Shown here one piece after another: positions 15,499 through 25,300 of a DNA stretch of 56,408 nucleotides; positions within the stretch are counted from its first letter, which is position 1; each line of letters starts with the position of its first letter. The stretch spans positions 1 through 56,408 of the forward strand of contig SDZD01000040.1 in NCBI GenBank assembly GCA_004172935.1, read 5' to 3'. The translations under genes were made by a program, and so were the position numbers. The DNA is from a bacterium (GTDB lineage: Bacteria; Armatimonadota; Abditibacteriia; Abditibacteriales; Abditibacteriaceae). The notes beneath the pieces are model-generated. The model ran no database searches, was not told the origin of the DNA, and saw nothing but the letters and a program-made list of their open reading frames with translations.

Positions 15499-15542
15499 AT
15501 AGTCAGTATAGAACTTTTTGGTGCCTTCTTTCCATTGGTAAC
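15491..15542. promoter_or_regulatory. Divergent promoter region with inverted repeat, possible HxlR operator
   Basis: GTTACCA at 15491-15497 and TGGTAAC at 15536-15542 are exact inverted repeats, and TATAGTCAGTATA lies between them. The interval separates the HxlR regulator from the divergent SDR gene. HxlR proteins bind dyad sites in such positions, so this is a reasonable operator candidate. One half-site overlaps the regulator's start codon. Confidence 0.4.
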
Positions 15543-15564
15543 AGTGAATCACACACTATTCGGC

Positions 15565-16398
15565 GTGAAAACAATTCTCATCACCGGAGCTTCTTCCGGT
15601 ATTGGTAAGGCGACGGCAGTGGCTTTCGCACAGCGCGGCTGGAACGTGGTGGCGACGATGCGCGACCCCCGCGCTGGGGCCGAACTCGCGGCAATGGGCA
15701 ATGTGTTGGTCGCTCGACTCGATGTGAAAGACCCCGCCACTATTGCGGAGGCGATTGAAGCGGGCATCGCGCGTTTCGGTGCCATCGACATGTTGCTGAA
15801 CAACGCCGGAATGAACTACTTCGGAGCTTTCGAGGAGCTGACTCCAGCTCAGGTGCGCGAGATATTCGATGTGAACGTGGTGGGCGTGATGGATGTGACA
15901 CGCGCGGTTTTGCCGCACTTCCGCGAGCGCGGGGCAGGTACTGTTGTCAACCTGACTTCGGCATCGGGATTGATGGCGTTCCCGCTTCAGAGCCTGTATG
16001 TCTCGACCAAGCACGCAGTCGAGGGCTTTTCGGAGTCGTTGGCCTATGAACTGGCGACGCTCAACATCGGCGTCAAGCTGATTGAGCCGGGACTGGTGAA
16101 GACCAACATGACGGCGAAGTTCGAAACCGATGTGTCAGCTACCGCCAGCATCTCGGACTATCAGCAGTTCACCACCCACACCATCGGGCTATTCGAGGGC
16201 ATGATGGCGGGCGACATTCCCGAAGCCTCGGTTGTGGCGGGGCGAATTTTCGAGGCCGCCACCGATGGCACGAATCGGCTGCGCTACCTGGTCACCGATG
16301 ATGTCGCGCCACTGGTGGAGATGCGCGAGTCGATGCCCGATGAAGCCTTTGTGAGCCACATGCGCTCGATGTTCCTCCCACAACAAATCGGGGGGTAG
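15565..16398 (+). CDS. Short-chain dehydrogenase/reductase
   Basis: A 277-residue classical SDR. It has the cofactor motif TGASSGIG near the N-terminus, NNAG, the catalytic Ser in LTSASGLMAF and the Y-x3-K pair in LYVSTKHAVEG. The region after it (LIEPGLVKTNM) is the usual SDR C-side segment. GTG 15565 is chosen so that the Rossmann fold starts at once (VKTILITG); GTG 15544 would add seven residues. It is divergent from the HxlR regulator. Substrate unknown. Confidence 0.92.
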   Translation: MKTILITGASSGIGKATAVAFAQRGWNVVATMRDPRAGAELAAMGNVLVARLDVKDPATIAEAIEAGIARFGAIDMLLNNAGMNYFGAFEELTPAQVREIFDVNVVGVMDVTRAVLPHFRERGAGTVVNLTSASGLMAFPLQSLYVSTKHAVEGFSESLAYELATLNIGVKLIEPGLVKTNMTAKFETDVSATASISDYQQFTTHTIGLFEGMMAGDIPEASVVAGRIFEAATDGTNRLRYLVTDDVAPLVEMRESMPDEAFVSHMRSMFLPQQIGG

Positions 16399-16465
16399 AA
16401 ACGGGAAATAGCTGAGATAAAGGTTCAGTATCTCCCTCCTATTTAGGCGATAATAAAATATCGCG

Positions 16466-17173
16466 ATGGATAGCATCTTGAACCCCTTGCCCTCCCAGCA
16501 AAAGAAAGCGTTGCGTGGCAGCCGAAAACGTTGTCTTGATTTTACAGAGGGTACTAATGAAGAAGTTGCAAAACGCCTGATGGAATTGGTCGCACCTTAT
16601 GCTCAGGTGGCCCCCCATAATCACCAATGGATGCCGAAAGGCCACGGTAATCCTGCGGAAGCCAAATTGGGGCAAGCGCTCCTTTTTCTTGATACGGAAA
16701 AGCGTAAAGAGCTGACTAAATGGTGGCTTGCGGGGAAAGGAGGGGCTAATACGCCGAATTGGGATATTGCGAGTCGTGCCATCATAGATGGAAAAGAAGG
16801 TTTGATTTTAGTGGAGGCCAAAGCTCATGAGCGCGAGTTCAGTAAGAGCGGCAAGCCTCAGAAAGCGAATCCTTCCCACGATAGTACGGAAAATCAAAAG
16901 CGTATTAGCGCGGCCATAGATGAGGCGAATAGGGAGCTAAATGCTCTTATGCCCGGCTGGGGTCTTTCAATAGATTCGCATTACCAACTCACTAACCGAT
17001 TTACGTGGGCTTGGAAGATTGCCTCTTTGGGTGTGCCTGTCATTCTAGTTTATCTGGGCTTTTTAGAGGCAACGGAAATGGAAGATTGCGGCAGACCATT
17101 GAAAGATGCTGCCGATTGGGAACAGGTTGTGCTGGCTCGTTCTATTGGTATAGTCCCCCGAAACGCTTGGTAA
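16466..17173 (+). CDS. Predicted PD-(D/E)XK nuclease-like protein
   Basis: A 235-residue protein. D100 in TPNWDIASRAI is followed by E117-x-K119 in LILVEAKAH, the spacing and hydrophobic context of a PD-(D/E)XK nuclease active site. Residues 130-165 form a polar helix and 185-215 a hydrophobic strand-helix (IASLGVPVILVYLGFLEA). No named family is recognised with confidence. The DNA is AT-richer than the preceding SDR gene. It lies 84 bases upstream of another protein with a nuclease-like N-terminus, suggesting a small acquired cassette. The role (defence, repair or other) is inference. Confidence 0.55.
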   Translation: MDSILNPLPSQQKKALRGSRKRCLDFTEGTNEEVAKRLMELVAPYAQVAPHNHQWMPKGHGNPAEAKLGQALLFLDTEKRKELTKWWLAGKGGANTPNWDIASRAIIDGKEGLILVEAKAHEREFSKSGKPQKANPSHDSTENQKRISAAIDEANRELNALMPGWGLSIDSHYQLTNRFTWAWKIASLGVPVILVYLGFLEATEMEDCGRPLKDAADWEQVVLARSIGIVPRNAW

Positions 17174-17256
17174 CAAGAAATACTCGTGCCCTATAATTCG
17201 CTAGCAGTACCGCTGCGTAGTTTGATTCGGGCGCTATAATTTTCCACTAATACCCC

Positions 17257-18210
17257 ATGAACGATCTAAACATTGGCCGGTTGGAGCGAGTCCCCTTGCG
17301 TGAAGTTTGGAAGCATGAAGCGCATGATTTCACTCATTGGCTTCAAAGCAATTTAGATGTGCTCAGTGATGCAGTTGATTTGAACCTCATTAGTGCCGAG
17401 CGCGAAAAAGCTGCTGGTTCGTTCAGCATCGATCTTGTTGCAGAAGAAGAAAATGGCAGCACTGTAATCATCGAGAACCAACTGGAAAAAAGTAACCATG
17501 ACCATCTCGGTAAGCTCATTACCTATCTGAGTGCCATTGCTGCAAAAGCTGCTGTCTGGATTGTTTCTGACCCCCGCCCTGAACATGTCGCAGCCGTCGC
17601 ATGGCTCAATGAATCGAGCAGTGCCGATTTTTATATGGTGAAAGTCGAGGCGGTACGTATCGGAACTTCTCCTGCCGCTCCTCTTTTCACGCTTATAGTT
17701 GGGCCTTCGGAAGCCACGGAAGAGGTTGGACAGACAAAAAAGGAAATAGCTGAGAGGTACGGCATACGTAAGCGTTGGTGGACGCTACTTGTTCAGCGCT
17801 CTAAAACCATTACCAAATTGCACGCGCACATAACTCCGGGTGAATATTCATGGATTGGGACGAGCGCCGGGGTGCGAGGCTTGAATTTCAACTACGTCGT
17901 CGCGCAGGATGATTGTTCCTCCGAACTTTACATTGACCGAGGTAAAGGAGCAGAAACGGAAAACATGGCGATTTACGACCAGTTGGAAATGCATAAATCG
18001 CAAATTGATCAAACCTTTGGTGGAGTGCTCAGTTGGCAGCGGCTTGAGGGTAAAAGAGCGTGCCGTATCCGTTATACCCAACCTGGAGGCTATCGTTCTT
18101 CCGAAGAAGCATGGCCCGAAATTCAAGACGATATTATTACGGCGATGGACAAATTAGAAACTGCCCTCCGTCCGTATTTAAGACAGATAAACACAACTGC
18201 GCTGATGTGA
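17257..18210 (+). CDS. DUF4268-type protein with degenerate PD-(D/E)XK N-terminal domain
   Basis: 317 residues. The N-terminal half has FSIDLVAEEENGSTVIIENQ (D59, E73-N-Q75) followed by KSNHDHLGKLITYLSAI. This is the motif set of DUF4268/DUF91-like endonuclease-fold proteins, in which the usual Lys is replaced by Gln and a later Lys may substitute. The C-terminal half (about 165-317) begins KKEIAERYGIRKRWWTLL and matches the DUF4268 region. No strong ribosome site is visible before the ATG. Related proteins occur near restriction and mobile loci. The substrate is unknown. Confidence 0.75.
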   Translation: MNDLNIGRLERVPLREVWKHEAHDFTHWLQSNLDVLSDAVDLNLISAEREKAAGSFSIDLVAEEENGSTVIIENQLEKSNHDHLGKLITYLSAIAAKAAVWIVSDPRPEHVAAVAWLNESSSADFYMVKVEAVRIGTSPAAPLFTLIVGPSEATEEVGQTKKEIAERYGIRKRWWTLLVQRSKTITKLHAHITPGEYSWIGTSAGVRGLNFNYVVAQDDCSSELYIDRGKGAETENMAIYDQLEMHKSQIDQTFGGVLSWQRLEGKRACRIRYTQPGGYRSSEEAWPEIQDDIITAMDKLETALRPYLRQINTTALM

Positions 18211-18306
18211 TCGGGCGAATAAGGAGGAATTGTGGTGTAGATATGGTGAGAGTAGCGAGCAACTACAGTTAGATTCCTCTGGTCGCGTAGCTCTTCTTGG
18301 ATTGAC

Positions 18307-18356
18307 AAGCACTCGCTCCAGTTCAACTCCCCCGAAAATTGGCGGAGTGCTTTTTT
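18307..18356 (+). terminator. Rho-independent terminator
   Basis: AAGCACTC (18307-18314) pairs with GAGTGCTT ending in TTTTTT (to 18356). It is the only feature seen in 18211-18563 apart from AT-rich sequence ahead of the next gene. Confidence 0.75.
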
Positions 18357-18563
18357 AACCTTGATGTTGCTTGCAAGTTACAAAGTAATTTCTATTAGGA
18401 AGATTAATGAGTGAGAGTTGGTACTCTGATGGTCATGGATTGAAAGTATAGTTAAAAGTTTTTTGGGTGAATTGTGTTCGTTTGTTAATGGGCCTCGTGC
18501 AAAGTAAGAATGCTCTTACTTTGGGATGATTCTTAGATTTGCCAACTTTACACTGGGCGCCGT

Positions 18564-19598
18564 ATGATTTTTGGTGTTCTATTCGCAAGTGCGTTATTTG
18601 CGTTTTGTGTTAGCGGATTTGTTGGGGGAGGCGCGAGTCTTGTTATTATTCCCCTACTTTCTCTTATATTACCTATATCTCAAGTTCCAGGCGCTTTGGT
18701 TATTGGCACATTCACGAGTTCGAGTACGCGCGCTTTAACTTTGCGCGAATCAATTCGGTGGAGTATTGTTATGCGTTTTGTGCCCGCTGCTCTGCCTGCA
18801 GTTGCATTGGGGGCATGGCTATTAAAATATATCGATCCGGTTATTGTCACATGGATCAGTTCTTTGTTTCTGGTGTCGAATCTGTTTCTTCTGTTTACGA
18901 AGAACGATGTTACCGACACTGAAGAGCCTTCGAATTGGGCGATTGCGGGCATCGGATTTTTGGCGGGTTTGCTATCGGGGATCACGGGGGCGGTCGGGCT
19001 TGTCTTCAATGGTTTTTATCTTCAGAGCGGGCTAACGAAACAGGAAATCGTGGCGACGCGCGCCGCTAATGAAATTCTGCTGCACCTCGTCAAGTTGGTT
19101 CTTTATATCCATCTCGGCTTGTTTTCGCTCGAAGCTTTCGGAGTGGGATGTATTATCGCGTTGGCGGCTGTGCTGTCTTCCCTCGCCACTCGTTACATTT
19201 TGCCCTATGTCAGCGAAAACACGTTTCGCGTTGTCGGGTATATCGCGATGACGGCTTCGGGCATCGGACTGTTTAGCCAATCGACCATTGAGATCATACG
19301 CGAACGCAAGCCATCGGTTGAGCTTGTTAAGGTGGAGCAAGGATTCGAAGCGCGGTTGATGTGGGCGCAGGTGAGGCGCACGTTCGAATTGGAATCGTAC
19401 AAAGAGTTGAGCCTCGAACGCTCCGTTGCCTTTGAAGACTTGCCCAATGGTTTACAGCCCAATGTCCAGAAACTGATTTCCGGGGCCGACAAAGTCACTA
19501 TCGAGGAAGTATTCGGTTGGCGAAGGCACCACTACGAAGTCGCCGTTTATAACGACGGCAAAGAGAAGAAATATAAGGTGCATTCTTCTCTGGGGTGA
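18564..19598 (+). CDS. TauE/SafE-family permease with C-terminal PepSY-like domain
   Basis: A 344-residue inner-membrane protein. Residues 1-250 hold about eight transmembrane helices. Two related halves show the TauE/SafE signature: GFVGGGASLVIIPLL in the first and GFLAGLLSGITGAVGLVFNG in the second. The family exports or imports sulfonates, sulfite or other organic anions. Unusually, about 90 cytosolic residues follow. They include LPNGLQPNVQKLISG, TIEEVFGW and YEVAVYNDGKEKKYKV, which resembles PepSY/DUF2874-type repeats that bind or inhibit partners. That identification is tentative. The gene is monocistronic. Confidence 0.85.
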   Translation: MIFGVLFASALFAFCVSGFVGGGASLVIIPLLSLILPISQVPGALVIGTFTSSSTRALTLRESIRWSIVMRFVPAALPAVALGAWLLKYIDPVIVTWISSLFLVSNLFLLFTKNDVTDTEEPSNWAIAGIGFLAGLLSGITGAVGLVFNGFYLQSGLTKQEIVATRAANEILLHLVKLVLYIHLGLFSLEAFGVGCIIALAAVLSSLATRYILPYVSENTFRVVGYIAMTASGIGLFSQSTIEIIRERKPSVELVKVEQGFEARLMWAQVRRTFELESYKELSLERSVAFEDLPNGLQPNVQKLISGADKVTIEEVFGWRRHHYEVAVYNDGKEKKYKVHSSLG

Positions 19599-19613
19599 TG
19601 TCGCCAATAAGAA

Positions 19614-19637
19614 AGGCCCGCTCATGTGAGCGGGCCT
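19614..19637. terminator. Bidirectional hairpin terminator
   Basis: AGGCCCGCTCA and TGAGCGGGCCT are perfect arms around TG, followed by GTTTGTTT. It lies between the convergent permease gene and beta-flower gene. Confidence 0.88.
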
Positions 19638-19643
19638 GTTTGT

Positions 19644-19952
19644 TTATGCCCTGGGGTCTTCCCAGCCCTGAATTGCATTGCCGGTTTGATTCATGAGGGG
19701 TTGTGTCGACTTAGCTGCGGCGGGGTAGTAAGAGCGTCCGGGTTTATAGATGACATTGGCCCTTCTTCCGATGCGGTCTTCGTCGTACAGTTGCCCCAAA
19801 CAGGTTCCCTTGAGGAGATAGACCCGGCCTTCTTTGAAGTAGCCGACATTAAAACCCTGGGGGTCGTAGAACATATCATTCTCTGAGCGCCACCCCGCAA
19901 ATTCTCCTGAAATTAGTTCCCATAGTGGTTTCATGGCGCGCAGTTTCTCCAA
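19644..19952 (-). CDS. 4-fold beta flower-like small protein
   Basis: 102 residues. The segment FYDPQGFNVGYFKEGRVYLL, followed by KGTCLGQLYDEDRIGRR, repeats the pattern D-x-x-G-x-x-(I/V)-G-(Y/W)-(F/L)-x-x-x-x-(I/V)-Y. That pattern is typical of proteins annotated as 4-fold beta flower. No signal peptide is seen. Start is the first ATG; ATG six codons later is possible. Function unknown. Confidence 0.6.
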   Translation of the reverse strand: MEKLRAMKPLWELISGEFAGWRSENDMFYDPQGFNVGYFKEGRVYLLKGTCLGQLYDEDRIGRRANVIYKPGRSYYPAAAKSTQPLMNQTGNAIQGWEDPRA

Positions 19953-20116
19953 TTGAAGATGTAATGCGTTGAGAAAACTGTCAGATGGAGGGGGCGAGCG
20001 GTGCGTTCACGGGCGCAACTTCGTCGTTGTAAACGAAGTACGGCGGGTATCGAAGCACAACTAAAAGGGCAAAATCCGTGGCTTTATAATTGTATCGGGA
20101 CTAACAGATTAAAAAG

Positions 20117-20953
20117 ATGGCGAACTCGGATGACAACGCATTGGGCAATTATTTAAAAGACCGTCGGGCGCGGCTCGACCCGGCGGCGTTCGGCTTTTCG
20201 ACTGCGCGCCGACGCACGCCGGGATTGCGGCGCGAAGAGGTGGCGCAGCGCGCCCACGTCAGCGCGACATGGTACACATGGCTAGAGCAAGGACGGGGCG
20301 GAATGCCCTCGGCGGAGGTGTTGGATGGCATCGCGGGCGCTCTTGCGCTCACGGCTGCCGAGCGTGAGCATCTGTTTTTGCTGGCCCAACATCGGCCCCC
20401 GCAGGCGCACTATGAGGCACCCGAAGGCATAACGCCGCAACTGCAACGGGTTCTCGACTCGCTGGAATTTAGCCCCGCTTACGTGAAGACCGCCGCGTGG
20501 GACATCGTGGCGTGGAACCGCGCCGCTGCGGCGGTACTGACCGATTACAGCGCGATTGCGCCCCACGAGCGCAACATTTTACGGATGATGTTCCGCGATT
20601 CGGGTAATAAAGTGGGCTTGGAGGAGTGGAATATCCACGCGCGCTTCGCAGTCGCGGCTTTTCGGGTAGATGTGGCGCGGGCGGGCGCCTCGGAAAGCAT
20701 CGCGGCACTGGTCGATGAACTGAGCCAGTCGAGTCCCGAATTTGAGGCGATATGGCGCGAGCAGGATGTCGGCTCTTACGGCGAGGGCGTCAAGCACTTC
20801 CACCGTCTGGAGACTGGCCCGCTCACGCTCGAATACTCATCCTTTGTGGTCGATGGGCGCCCCGATTTGGGCATGGTGATTTTCACCCCCGCCACAGCGG
20901 AGGATGCGGAGCGGGTTAAGTTGCTGGTCTGTGGGGCAGTTAGTTTGGGATAA
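20117..20953 (+). CDS. XRE-family regulator with MmyB-like ligand domain
   Basis: A 278-residue transcription factor. Residues about 10-75 are a helix-turn-helix with the characteristic RRRTPGLRREEVAQRAHVSA and TWYTWLEQGRG. The MmyB-like C-terminal domain follows: PAYVKTAAWDIVAWNRAAAA, RNILRMMFRDSG, a WxxxA-type helix and LTLEYSSFVVDGRPDLGMVI. MmyB-like domains bind fatty acids in known members. No divergent target gene is adjacent; the gene may act at a distance. Confidence 0.92.
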   Translation: MANSDDNALGNYLKDRRARLDPAAFGFSTARRRTPGLRREEVAQRAHVSATWYTWLEQGRGGMPSAEVLDGIAGALALTAAEREHLFLLAQHRPPQAHYEAPEGITPQLQRVLDSLEFSPAYVKTAAWDIVAWNRAAAAVLTDYSAIAPHERNILRMMFRDSGNKVGLEEWNIHARFAVAAFRVDVARAGASESIAALVDELSQSSPEFEAIWREQDVGSYGEGVKHFHRLETGPLTLEYSSFVVDGRPDLGMVIFTPATAEDAERVKLLVCGAVSLG

Positions 20954-20959
20954 GCGCTG

Positions 20960-22273
20960 TTACTCTTCGTCGTAATACTCCTCCCACTGTGTAGGCTTCA
21001 CTTTGCCGGCTTTGAGGTCGGCCATGCTCCAGTGCTGGATGCCGTCGAAAGAGTCTTCGATGATGAGATGTTGACCGTCTGGCGAAGCGGCCACGCTATG
21101 CGGGAATTGGATGCCCACGACTCCAAACGATGTGCGTGTCAGCACGTTTTTGCCGTCCCATGTGGCGAACCGGAGCGAGTGCTTGCCGCTTTTTTCGGCG
21201 CCATAAGTCCAGATGCCATTGCGCGTTACGCTTGTTACCCAGTTGGTGGTTTGCGATTCGATTTTGCGCACCGTGCGTCCGGTGCGGGCGTCGAGGACTT
21301 CGACGGGATGGTGGACCGGCGTTACCGCCATGCGATGTGAGGAGTCGGAGCCACTGATGACGACATATTTTCCATCGGGCGACCAGTCGCCGTAGACCCG
21401 CATACCGGGAAAGGCGCGCTCCCACAGGCGGCGACCGCTTTTAATATCCCACGCCGCGAGTTGCCAACTCATGCCATCTTCGCTTTCGCGCACGAGGCCA
21501 AGCGGCGGGCCAGCGGGCGAGAACGAGAAGGTGTCGTTGTCGCGCGGTGTGTAGCGCAGTTTGCAGAGTTGTTTGGCTACTTTGAGAGTGCGCGGGTTGA
21601 ACAGCTCGATGCGGTGATAGACCGGGCCTTCTGGTTGAAACATGAGGCGCGCTCCCAGTTGGTGCAGCGACGAAACGCGCGTGCCCTCGATTTCGCCGCT
21701 GCTGGCTCTTGTTGGCGCGGCGGTTAGCGAGTTGCGTGACAGCACCTTTGTTTGGCTGCCCATTGGAAGGGCAGTGGACACAGGCATTGGCTCCGAGGAG
21801 GACATGCTGGTCGTCGATGAATCAGGCGCTGGCGCAAGGCCCGGTTTATTGCCGGGGAAGGTGACGATGGGGACCAGTCGCGTTTGTTTTGCGCTCCTTT
21901 GCAATTTCCACACTTGCGCGTTCCAGTTGGCGGCGACGATGCGCTGCGAATCGCTCGACCAACTCAGGCGTGCGACGGCGCTTTTGTTGACTGGCGTGCG
22001 CGCGATGACAGTGCCTTCGAGGTTGCGGACTTCAAGGAAAGGGGCGTCCACGTTGCCCGCATAACAAGCCACCAACTGGCTGTTGGGCGAGAAAGCGGCC
22101 GCTGTATAGACGGGGGATGGTGGCTCTTCGGTGGTTTGCTCGGAGAGCGTCTGCGATTGATTGAAGGTGGGGACTGAGGCCGACTCGTCGTTATCGGGGG
22201 AGGAAGGACCGCAGCCGCCCAGTGCCACAAGCGCAATGGTGACGCCCAGCAGCAATTTTGTGTTGGTGTTCAT
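20960..22273 (-). CDS. Lipoprotein with beta-propeller-like repeats
   Basis: 437 residues. A type II signal peptide ends in LGGC (lipid-modified Cys at about 21), followed by a disordered Ser/Asp/Glu linker. The rest has WD40/PQQ-like blades: AAFSPNSQLVACYAG, RLSWSSDSQRIVAANW, YGDWSPDGKYVVISG and VAASPDGQHLIIED. It is predicted to be a surface or periplasmic beta-propeller that binds a partner. It lies directly 3' of the convergent MmyB regulator (7-base gap). Confidence 0.85.
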   Translation of the reverse strand: MNTNTKLLLGVTIALVALGGCGPSSPDNDESASVPTFNQSQTLSEQTTEEPPSPVYTAAAFSPNSQLVACYAGNVDAPFLEVRNLEGTVIARTPVNKSAVARLSWSSDSQRIVAANWNAQVWKLQRSAKQTRLVPIVTFPGNKPGLAPAPDSSTTSMSSSEPMPVSTALPMGSQTKVLSRNSLTAAPTRASSGEIEGTRVSSLHQLGARLMFQPEGPVYHRIELFNPRTLKVAKQLCKLRYTPRDNDTFSFSPAGPPLGLVRESEDGMSWQLAAWDIKSGRRLWERAFPGMRVYGDWSPDGKYVVISGSDSSHRMAVTPVHHPVEVLDARTGRTVRKIESQTTNWVTSVTRNGIWTYGAEKSGKHSLRFATWDGKNVLTRTSFGVVGIQFPHSVAASPDGQHLIIEDSFDGIQHWSMADLKAGKVKPTQWEEYYDEE

Positions 22274-22315
22274 TTTTATGGAGAGTGTCAGTTAACCAAT
22301 GGTAGGGGATTCAAA

Positions 22316-25300
22316 TCACCATTTCACAGGGCCAGAGTTCCAGGCTTCCTGATAGCCAGAGATGTTGAGGGCCAGTTGGCGGCGCAGGGCGTCGTCGGCG
22401 AAAACGTAGCGGGCGATGCGGATGCGAAGGTCTGGACCCCAATCATTGTCGCCGTTTTTGGGCATCGACTGTGCCATTTCGAGGGCGCGGTGAGCGTCAA
22501 CTGCTGCCATCGCCGCCACTAGAGCAGTGAGTTGGTCGGCGTCGGCTCGTTCGCGCAGGCTTTTGCTCCATTCGCGTTCGAGGATGAGGCGCGATTGCGC
22601 GGGGTTGACGCGGGCGTAGTAGAAGGCGAACGGCGCCCATGCATTGCGCCAGTGCATATCGCCGTTCGCTTCGTCTTCGGCTTTCTGGCGCGCGACGGCG
22701 AACAGTTCGGCGCCCAGTTTCGGGTCGCGCTCCCACACCAGAGCCGCAATGCGCGGGGCGCTGTGGGCGTCGATGAGCTTGACGGCTTCGCGATAGATCG
22801 GGGCGGCGATTGCGGGCGTTTGATATTGGGCGGCACTCGCTAAAGCTCTGGCGCGTTGTTCGGGTCCCTGGTCGCTCACCGCGACCTGTTTCGCCAGTTC
22901 GAGCGCCTTGGCCGGATTTTGGGCGCCGATGAGCGGGATAATCTCTTGAACCGCTTGTCCGTAGGCCCACGCGGGATTAAAAACGACGTAGTTCTGTTCT
23001 AAGTCGCCCGTCGGCACGGGAGTCGTCTTCAGTTCGACCAGTAGCGGAGTGGCAGCAGCGAGTCCGTGGGTTTTGACGACAACGGGAATGGCCTCTGCGA
23101 GAGCTTTGATGGTGTAGGCGGAGCCATCGTCGATGAAATCGAGAACACTGCGCAGCAGGGCGGGCGAACCCTGTGCGGCGATTTTGGCGTAATCGGAGAG
23201 GGCTTGGTTGCGTCCGACCTGAGTTTGCACGGCTGCTTCAACGCGCGATTTTTCGGGATGGTTTTGCTGTGTGTAGGCCAGAGCGCGGTTGATAGCCAGT
23301 TGCCCATCTTCGGCGCCGTTGAGGCGTTCGCGCAAAACAGCCGACATATACAGCTGCGGTTCGCGCCAGTAGAGGCTGGTGGTCTGGCCTTTGAAAGTGG
23401 CCTCGCTTTCTTCGAGCGCTTGCTCCATCATCTTGCGGTCTTTGGTGGCGAGCGCAGCTTTCAATAGCGCGTCGGCGTGGCGTTCGGGTGGCTTCAAGGC
23501 ATCTATGCCCGCGCGCAGCGATTCGAGCGAGTCGCCCTTTTTCCAGCGCTCAGCGATGTTCTCGATGGTGTTGATGTCGCCAGCGGCCAGCGCTGCTTTC
23601 ATGTCCGCCTCGAAGTTGGGCGGCGTTTGCCATTCTTGCAGTGTTTTCAGTGCTCTTTGACCCGTGGGTTGCTTGAGTTGTGCCCACAGTTGTTCGGCGA
23701 AGGCTTTATCCTGCCCCTGCGGAAGTAGCGGCTGCAACTTGATGTCGAGTTTCGCGGCGCCGGGGGCGCTGCCGAAGGCGTTATCTTTGGCGGCGAAGAC
23801 GGTGTTTTGGCCGCTGGGGAGCGCCGCGAACTTGAAGTGGCCGCTGGCGTCGGCGCGCGTTTCGCGGCCCGCAACCACCAGTTGGGCGCCCGCCTGGGTG
23901 GTGCCTTCGATGGCGCCGCCCAGTGGCACGAACACCAAATCGCTCACGCTGACGGCATCATCTTTACGCGACACCTTGCCGCCGCTCTGGAACTCGAAGC
24001 CGTTCTTTTTACCCGCCACTTTCAGTTCGAAGGTGCCGCGCAAGCGCGTCAGCGTATAGCGCCCGTCTTTATCGGTTGTGGCGCTGACATTGTCGGTCGT
24101 CCAGGAGTCGCCACCCCGACGCACCAGAATCTCGCCCTCGACGCGCACGCCTTCGACGGGACTGCCTTCGCTGTTGACGACGCGCCCACTGACGGAATCC
24201 CACGGCTTGTGGCGTACCGTGACGGTGACTGGACCCGATACCGGCCATTCCACCTGTCGGGGCGAAACCACTTCAAAGTAACCGCTGTCGTCGGTGCTGC
24301 CAGCGAAGCCGAGGGTTTCGGGCCGTTGCGGGCTGTACTCCCACTTGCCCTTGTCGTCGCTGGTGATGATGGCGCCCCATCCGATGGTGATGCGCGCTTT
24401 GATGGGCTGCCCGCGCTCATCGAGAGCGATGCCGCGAATGAGGGGCGCCGCTTTGAGAAGGAAGTTGACCTCGCCGCCCTGAGCGCCCACCTCGACGTTT
24501 TTGGGAGTGCTTTGGGCAAGATAGCCGCGCGGGGCGCCACTGGAGCGCACCTGATAACTGCCGGGAAGCACGCGCAACGCGAAACGTCCGTTGGCATCGC
24601 TGGTTGTCCACGCAGTGCTGGTGTTTTGCGCGCTGCCAGCGCGCCCCTCTGCGTCAAACGAAGCCCCTGCCACTGGCTTTTTGCTGACGGCATCGCGCGC
24701 CATGCCGCGAATGACGACGCCCTTCTGCGCCCGCCATAGGCCGATTTCGCTGGTTTTGCTGGCATCGACGCGCACCTCGGCACGGCGCGCCAGAATGTAG
24801 GGCGCGTTTTCGGGCGGGGACGCCACCAGACGATAAGCGCCCGCCGATAGATTGGCAATGGTGAAACTGCCATCGGCTTTGGTGGTGGCGCTGTTGCCGT
24901 TACCCATGCCGTTCAAAGTGCTGGCGTATATCTTCAGGTTGGCGAGGGGTTTGCCGTCAGGGCCAAGCGCGCGCCCATGCACGCTACCCGCCCTGGCTAA
25001 CCTGACTTCTTGTTCGTCGCCGGCTTGTGCCTTCTGTCCTATCGCCAGAGAGTAGCCCGCGCTTTTGACACCAAACAGCAACTCCCTGTCGGCGGGCGCG
25101 TTGGCGATCTCGAAGCTGCCATCGGCCTTGGTTGTGGTGGTGTACAGCGCTAATAGGGGGTTAGGGGGAGATGTAGTTTCTTCTGCATCCGGCAGGTGAA
25201 GCATGGTGCCAAAGTCGCGGTCGCGCATAGCGCCACGAAGCCAAACCGTCGCGCCCGCCAACGGGTTGCCCGCCCCATCCAACACCTTGCCACGCCACGA

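Noticed and set aside
23807..24739. A plus-strand frame of about 310 codons opposite the carboxypeptidase-regulatory-repeat gene
   Set aside because: Antisense shadow produced by GC-rich codon use; the minus-strand product has clear domains and a signal peptide.
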